NCBI GenBank assembly: GCA_022709695.1
Contig: JAKLII010000011.1
Location: 1-41,619, forward strand
Direction of reading: 5' to 3'
Source of the DNA: Bacteroidota bacterium
GTDB lineage: Bacteria > Bacteroidota > Bacteroidia > Bacteroidales > SKPS01
Length of the DNA: 41,619 nt
Shown here piece after piece: positions 40,501 through 41,619 of the stretch (positions are counted from its first letter, which is position 1; each line of letters starts with the position of its first letter). The notes under the pieces are model-generated. The model saw only the letters and a program-made list of their open reading frames with translations. It did not search any database and was not told the DNA's origin. Position numbers and translations under genes: made by a program.

Positions 40501-40945
40501 GGGTGTAATGACGGCATCACCTGTAACATTGTCTTCTCAACCTGTGGCTGTCGATTTCAGATATGGACAACAGCAGGAGTATTCATTTGGTACTGCCCTT
40601 GGGAATGGCATTGATTATACCGGTCTTGCACAGAAAACAGTTGCTACTGGCGTACGTGCCCTTTGGGCCGGCAATGCATTAATTGATCAGAAACTTAAAT
40701 ACCAGGGAAGCGGATCCGACAGAAATGCCATCCTTTCGCAGGTATTATCCCATCCTAACAATACGTATCTGGTGTACAACTATGCTTTTGGCTTCGGCTA
40801 TTTTTCCGGAGATAATAACATGGACGGGAAAGTGAAATACCAGGGGGCCGGTAACGATGCCACCATAATCCTGAGCAATGTGCTGAATTTCCTGCCGGGG
40901 AACACAGCGTCATTTGATTTCCTGTATCAGCAGTTGCCACAGTAA
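28511..40945 (+). CDS. Giant secreted protein with two cohesin-like domains and about 42 repeats of 80 residues (gene 4)
   Basis: This gene encodes 4144 residues. ATG 28511 is used instead of the in-frame GTG two codons upstream. A signal peptide (MKKITILMIVFYCFVSLTVV, then GQNAPI) is followed by two cohesin-like domains (about residues 22-175 and 177-310; ITTIPHLSTTDTV, LRVQYNNAALSFT). Then come about 42 Cys-rich, Thr/Tyr-rich units of about 80 residues (about 400-3775; ACGN, GTRTYTYRYTDC, WTYTYTI) and one HYR-like domain (VVWTATDQCGNTSTC). The C-terminal module begins CIEPKVFMQGPYDV and ends with DGKVKYQGAGND, a form found at the end of many Bacteroidetes surface proteins. Unlike genes 1-3 there is no PNPF-type T9SS domain, nor do I see a type B domain, so the export route is unproven. 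Probably a long adhesive filament; ligand unknown. Confidence 0.9.
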   Translation: MKKITILMIVFYCFVSLTVVGQNAPITTIPHLSTTDTVAMVPLYVNNYNLIAGTRYEIVYDTNIVFVRDIISGPLNSLVYHPSLGGFKTQNLTIPGKIILSWFTFPTSAATLPNGSMWVQIRFVKKSNGYTPITIMDDQDGNASSHRNQQNALLNDIPTSTYYISGSLNFISDTQAPRTYLGSLANQCPGPVSIPVTVQDFNAIGKLNLRVQYNNAALSFTSITNNSSFPYLTATPGSGIIDISGVDSSTAGKTLADNMVLFTLNFNYLGGYSALTFVDNGTSCQYTGKYPAFSIKGDLPYSSYYFNGAVSCVTTPPQWTTQAGALNASLACNDASALAAALALSPAATAACGMTVTIDLESDVTTPGPCQGVYTRTRKWSATDECNNVAVTEYTQVITVTITIPPVAPAPGSSTVQCPAQAVTPVTPAVNDQCGNPITPQLVSVVNSPNPIVCNGTRTYTYRYTDCLNNQINWTYTYTIQMTTPAVAPSNGSGNVQCLAQATPPVLPVVTDICNRTVTPVLLGIVDNMAPDGCSGTRIYSYQYTDCSGSNFTWTYTYTIQMTTPPVAPANGSSTVQCLADAVSPSVPQIQDYCGNTMTGSLVNVVYVPPTISCNGTKTYLFVFTDCANNQVNWSYTYTILRSIPPAPVGAPVPSQATVECFASVHAPSQLPVVMDACGNTLTASGPVTGGTYNGCEGTITYTYTYTDCASLQYVWTYTWTIDRTQIPLQVGGPVSNSSTVQCITDAVPPQNLPVVYDVCGNLLLPSGPATGGNYNGCEGTYTYTYSYTDCSGLIMYWTYTYTIDRTTPPSETGTPVPSFSMVSCPGNAIPPTQLPVVKDVCGNTLTPGQPSSGGNYSGCEGTITYTYRYTDCSGLWFDWTYTWNVMRTGTNPPAEAGTPMPVSSTVACINDAVPPQLPLVKDECGLTLTPGNPVIGGSWNGCEGSRTYTYTFTDCKNLTFVWTYTYTIEYEDFNLPPNGGSTVSCPDATDQVPVPPVITDHCGIALQPSSPVVSAKPGCNGTRTYTWTYTDCEGNSHDWVYTYVILYSGALTPPQNGSTTVSCPSEAVDPGPPAAITDACGRTVLPVLIVPTPTLPNCEGQVVYTYRYTACDNTTIADWTFTYTIDYSGGLFPPQSGGTTVSCPSQAVDPGPPATITDACGRQVLPVLVVPAPTAPNCEGQMVYTYRYTACDNTTTADWTYTYTIDYSGGLTPPQSASATVSCPSQAVDPGPPAAITDACGRQVLPALVVPAPAAPNCEGQMVYTYRYTACDNTTTADWTFTYTIDYSGALTPPQNGAATVSCPSQAVDPGPPAAITDACGRQVLPVLVVPVPTAPNCEGQMVYTYRYTACDNITTADWTFTYTIDYNGGLTPPQNGSATVSCPSQAVDLGPPAPITDACGRQVFPVLVAPTPAAPNCEGQMVYTYRYTACDNTTTADWTFTYTIDYNGGLTPPQNGSATVSCPSQALDPGPPAAISDACGRSVLPVLLVPAPSAPNCEGQMVYTYRYTACDNTTTADWTFTYTVDYSGGLTPPQNGSAIVSCPSQAVVPAPPASITDACGRTVLPVLVVPAPTPPTCEGQVVYTYRYTACDNTTTADWTFTYTIDMTIPPVVPGSGSASVECLSQAIPPVTPVVHDQCGAVVQPVLQSMVDNPNPLICKGTRTYTYSYTDCAQQTVLWTYTYTIIRQQIPSVPPNGGSSVPSVVQAVPPVVPAVTSSCGEILTPQLTGMVDNPDPIVSAGTRMYVYKFTDCAGNFNFWLYTYTIDPTMAPPLPSNGSSIVSCPNDATTPVPPAYTDACNQPVLPVLQGYTDNPNPLVCQGSRVYTFLYTDCNQFTQVWTYTYTIDYSGGLIPPQNGSATVSCPAQAVDPGPPAAITDACGRTVLPVLMVPTPSAPNCEGQMVYTYRYTACDNTTTADWTFTYTIDYSGGLTPPQNGAATVSCPAQAVDPGSPAAITDACGRTVLPVLMVPTPSAPNCEGQMIYTYRYTACDNTTKADWTFTYTIDYSGGLTPPQNGAATVSCPSQAVDPGPPAAITDACGRTVLPVLIVPTPTPPACEGQVVYTYRYTACDNTTTADWTFTYTIDYSGGLTPPQNGAATVSCPAQAVDPGPPAAITDACGRQVLPVLVVPTPTAPNCEGQLVYTYRYTACDNTTTADWTFTYTIDYSGGLTPPQNGAATVSCPAQAVDPGPPAAITDACGRQVLPVLVIPTPSAPNCEGQLVYTYRYTACDNTTTADWTFTYTIDYSGNLTPPQNGAATVSCPSQAVDPGPPAAITDACGRTVLPVLIVPAPTLPACDGQVVYTYRYTACDNITTADWTFTYTIDYSSGLTPPQNGAATVSCPSQAVDPGPPASITDACGRTVLPVLVVPAPSAPNCEGQVVYTYHYTACDNTTTADWNFTYTIDYSSGLTPPQNGATTVSCPSQAVVPAPPAPITDACGRTVLPVLVIPTPSAPNCEGQLVYTYRYTACDGTTIADWTFTYTIDYSGGLIPPQNGTATVNCPSQAVVPAPPAPIADACGRMVLPVLVLPTPTQPTCEGQVVYTYRYTACDNTTTADWTFTYTIDYSGNLTPPQNGSATVSCPAQAVDPGPPAAITDACGRTVLPVLIVPTPTPPACEGQVVYTYRYTACDNTTTADWIFTYTIDYSDGLTPPQNGAATVSCPSQAVDPGPPASITDACGRTVLPVLVVPAPSAPNCEGQVVYTYRYTACDNTTTADWTFTYTIDYNGGLTPPQNGASTVTCPSQAVDPGPPAAITDACGRTVLPVLVVPTPTAPNCEGQMVYTYRYTACDNTTTADWTFTYTIDYSGSLTPPQNGAATVSCPSQAVDPGPPAAITDACGRTVLPVLIVPTPTPPACEGQVVYTYRYTACDNTTTADWTFTYTIDLNTPPQVPANGTAFVNSVFLAISPSTPQVVDACGNTLTAVLVSIVDQPDPIVTTGTREYTYSYTDCAGNFSTWKFIYTVLPGVTPVFPTDGAAVVQCPSNATIPAAPVYVDQCYQIVTPVFLGYADSPNPIVCEGTRTYSFSYTDCANQIQIWKFIYTIDLTTPPVVPSNGTATVNCLFAAVTPSVPVVTDYCGRVVTPTLISVVNTPQPLTCEGTRVYTYSYKDCALNTSTWKFTYTIDRSTPPAPAGTPVPSSAVISCASQAIPPSQLPVIKDACNSTLVPSGPVVGGSYNGCEGTITYTYSYTDCAGLLYNWTYTYTVSRNNPPVLPLNGASVVQCLADAVTPVAPGAVDECNNPVQPQLISVVDNPLPLSCEGTRTYTFAYTDCSQNTSYWSHTYTIDISTAPQVPVSGYATVPVVSLAILPIPPVVNDACGNSVTAQMVSVTDNPNPLVNAGTRIYLFSYTDCGGNSATWSFTYTIDPTLINPFPQNGGSVVQCINDAIPPQAPAYTDYCGFPVIPVFTGYSDSPAPLTCEGTRVYSYQYTDCLNQTYIWQYTYTVDLTSPPVVPANGSSVVECMADAILPPTPAVTDYCGNPIQPVLISTVDVPDPLSCFGSRTYTFQYTDCSQNSVQWTYTYTVSRTTPPGQAGSPVQNTSLVSCVAQAQPPVNLPVVLDACGNTLTPSGPVSGGNYNGCEGTIIYTYTYSDCAALQYVWEYTYTVDLTNPPVVPANGSASVECLSAAIPPAVPVVTDACGNTLTASLVNMVTVPASLTCQGTVDYSYLFSDCAQNSVVWHFTYTVNRITPPSISGLQVVDHATVSCLTDAIPPQVLPSVTDVCGNVLIPGAPVIGGTGTPCGGTVTYAYPYADCQGLIFTWVFTYTVSDQIAPIVTCVAPQQRNAGAGQNFYTAVGTEFDPVSFTDNCGSVQISNNLNGLTSLAGYQFATGQTMVVWTATDQCGNTSTCSFTVDVSTSLYSGCIEPKVFMQGPYDVSTGLMWDSLRVMNFIPLTDPYGLPPYNTTFVHAGGGGGETIANPAVVLGVTGSNAIVDWVFIELRSAADSTQVVYTRSALLQRDGDIVDMDGISPLCFTNLQTNQFYVVVRHRNHLGVMTASPVTLSSQPVAVDFRYGQQQEYSFGTALGNGIDYTGLAQKTVATGVRALWAGNALIDQKLKYQGSGSDRNAILSQVLSHPNNTYLVYNYAFGFGYFSGDNNMDGKVKYQGAGNDATIILSNVLNFLPGNTASFDFLYQQLPQ
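31651..33330 (+). repeat. Seven near-identical 240-bp units (block 1)
   Basis: Seven units are in perfect 240-bp register, encoding SGGLTPPQNG, VSCPSQAVDPGPPAAITDAC, GRQVLPVL and CEGQMVYTYRYTACDN. The third position is richer in G/C than in the flanking divergent units, consistent with expansion from one founder. Confidence 0.92.
34051..37170 (+). repeat. Thirteen near-identical 240-bp units (block 2)
   Basis: Same unit type as block 1, separated from it by exactly three divergent units (33331-34050, 720 bp). Shared variant tracts are mosaic: the same version of GRTVLPVLIVPTPTPPACEG lies at about 34621, 36301 and 37021, seven and three units apart, and a VVPAPSAPNCEG version at about 35581 and 36541, four units apart. 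Confidence 0.92.
37171..39582 (+). repeat. Higher-order repeat of five units (two copies of about 1206 bp)
   Basis: Five consecutive unit subtypes at 37171-38376 recur in the same order at 38377-39582: a unit lacking two cysteines; one with GYADSPNP or GYSDSPAP; one with VTDYCGR or VTDYCGN; one with GGSYNGCEG or GGNYNGCEG; and a standard unit. Part of this order also appears at 33331-34050. Divergence is high, so this duplication is much older than the 240-bp blocks. Confidence 0.65.
40105..40942 (+). other. C-terminal module of gene 4
   Basis: About 280 residues: CIEPKVFMQGPYDVSTGLM, FIPLTDPYGLPPYN, IVDWVFIELRSA, FYVVVRHRNHLGVM, and two similar Asp-rich segments, IDQKLKYQGSGSDRNAILSQ and MDGKVKYQGAGNDATIILSN. 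The second has a DNNMDGK loop like a Ca-binding EF-hand or dockerin loop. I know this module from the ends of many large Bacteroidetes exported proteins; its role is not established to my knowledge. Confidence 0.65.
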
Positions 40946-40961
40946 TGGCATAGCCTACCAC

Positions 40962-40999
40962 AAAAGCCCGGCTATCATCACATGAAGCCGGGCTTTTTT
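40962..40999 (+). terminator. Intrinsic terminator after gene 4
   Basis: AAAAGCCCGGCT (40962-40973) pairs perfectly with AGCCGGGCTTTT (40986-40997), loop of 12, followed by more T. This is the best terminator in the window. Confidence 0.92.
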
Positions 41000-41327
41000 G
41001 TGATGGGTACAGGGAGCCGGAATACACGGAAGTAATAGCACCACGATCCTGTTTGACATGGAGGTTATCACATTGAAACCTTGTGAAGGAATGGCCGTAT
41101 AAAATTGCATATCTTCTGTTTTACCATGCTTATTATGGCTTCAAAATAAATATTCAAACAGTGTCAATATTAAATTCTTTTCCTGCATTTTGTGAACAAC
41201 TGGAGGCAAGATCCAGTGATTATTTTGGATTCTAACAGCCGCATCACGAATAAGATATTATAAATCAATGAAATATATCATGCGAGTTGTTTCCAGATCT
41301 AAATCTGCCAGCTTGTTGAAAGAATTG
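41000..41327. other. A/T-rich gap without recognised features
   Basis: I see no gene, RNA gene or repeat here. It lies between the gene 4 terminator and the promoter block of the next transcription unit. Confidence 0.5.
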
Positions 41328-41373
41328 AAGGAAATTTTTTTTTTATTTGAGTAAAAATGATGTACTTTTATGC
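41328..41373 (+). promoter_or_regulatory. Putative promoter block, near copy of the gene 2 promoter
   Basis: GAAGGAAATTTTTTTTTTAT leads to TTTGAGT and AAAATGATGTACTTTTATGC; TACTTTTA begins at 41362-41363 with TTTG 13 bp upstream. The final 20 bases equal 15554-15573. Conservation over 26 kb, where no other intergenic sequence is shared at this level, suggests common regulation. Confidence 0.6.
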
Positions 41374-41619
41374 TCCGAATAAAGGGTTTCCTTTTTCGGG
41401 ACTTTGTTAAAAAACCATATGGCATTAGAAGAAACTCTAATCCTTGAATATCAGTGTAATGTGTTGGAAGGGAATTCCACTTCTCAACACATTGGGCTGT
41501 TTGGTTTCCGGCTGTCTGAAGTATCATTCAGCGGTAACCTGAAGGATTTTTCCTTCCTGATCCCTTTTGGCAAACCTTTTTAACCGAACCAAATCAACAG
41601 TAGCATATCAGAAAAATCC
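41374..41619 (+). promoter_or_regulatory. Leader of the next gene: hairpin and 54-codon upstream ORF (cut by window end)
   Basis: A strong hairpin at 41375-41399 (CCGAA-T-AAAGG, loop GTTT, CCTTTTTCGG; ten pairs, one bulge) follows the promoter. A 54-codon ORF, 41419-41583, begins MALEETLILEYQCNV and ends LIPFGKPF, starting 56 nt past the promoter TA, as in the leaders of genes 1 and 2 (55 nt each). No signal-peptide start is reached before the window ends. It could instead be a genuine small gene. Confidence 0.4.

Noticed and set aside
41258..41527. Minus-strand ORF of 89 codons at the right end
   Set aside because: It runs antisense through the promoter block and leader, which are conserved with 15528-15690; the protein has no recognisable features.
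1..41619. tRNA, rRNA, transposase or integrase genes
   Set aside because: I looked for them and saw none; the repeats found carry no transposase.

Overview
The window is part of a Bacteroidota chromosome. Three giant proteins end in type A sorting domains of the type IX secretion system (T9SS), two carry SprB-type repeats, promoter-like sites resemble the TAnnTTTG element of this phylum, and the gaps hold dispersed short repeats of a kind common there. An uncultured member of Bacteroidales or a related order is my guess; the window has no marker that settles it.

Left end (1-3040): the C-terminal part of a MoxR-family AAA+ ATPase, a small membrane-anchored or secreted protein of unknown function, and a stand-alone AAA_14/DUF4143 ATPase. 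The gaps are full of repeats: inverted-repeat elements, palindromes, a nested element, and arrays of 7-bp (once 8-bp) units whose motif drifts while the phase is kept.

Main body (3618-40945): four giant secreted proteins on the + strand, 3865, 2115, 2025 and 4144 residues. Gene 1 is an HYR-type array with a beta-helix-like start. Genes 2 and 3 are paralogues separated by 45 bp and probably co-transcribed: cohesin-like N-termini, four SprB repeats each, about 102-residue repeats, and a 166-168-residue repeat I cannot assign to a family. Gene 4 has two cohesin-like domains, then about 42 units of about 80 residues, 20 of them nearly identical 240-bp copies, then a C-terminal module different from the T9SS type A domain. 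Genes 1-3 share one C-terminal cassette: a carboxypeptidase-regulatory-like domain, a dockerin-like segment, a cohesin-like domain and the T9SS domain. Good terminator hairpins follow genes 1, 3 and 4.

Working model (inference): the cluster encodes a set of very large cell-surface adhesins or matrix proteins exported by the T9SS. Cohesin-like and dockerin-like parts on the same set of proteins raise the possibility that they bind one another. Genes 1 and 2 have roughly 300-nt leaders that start with a similar promoter, an early hairpin and a short upstream ORF about 55 nt downstream. The same arrangement recurs at 41328-41583, just before the window ends, which predicts another large secreted protein immediately to the right.
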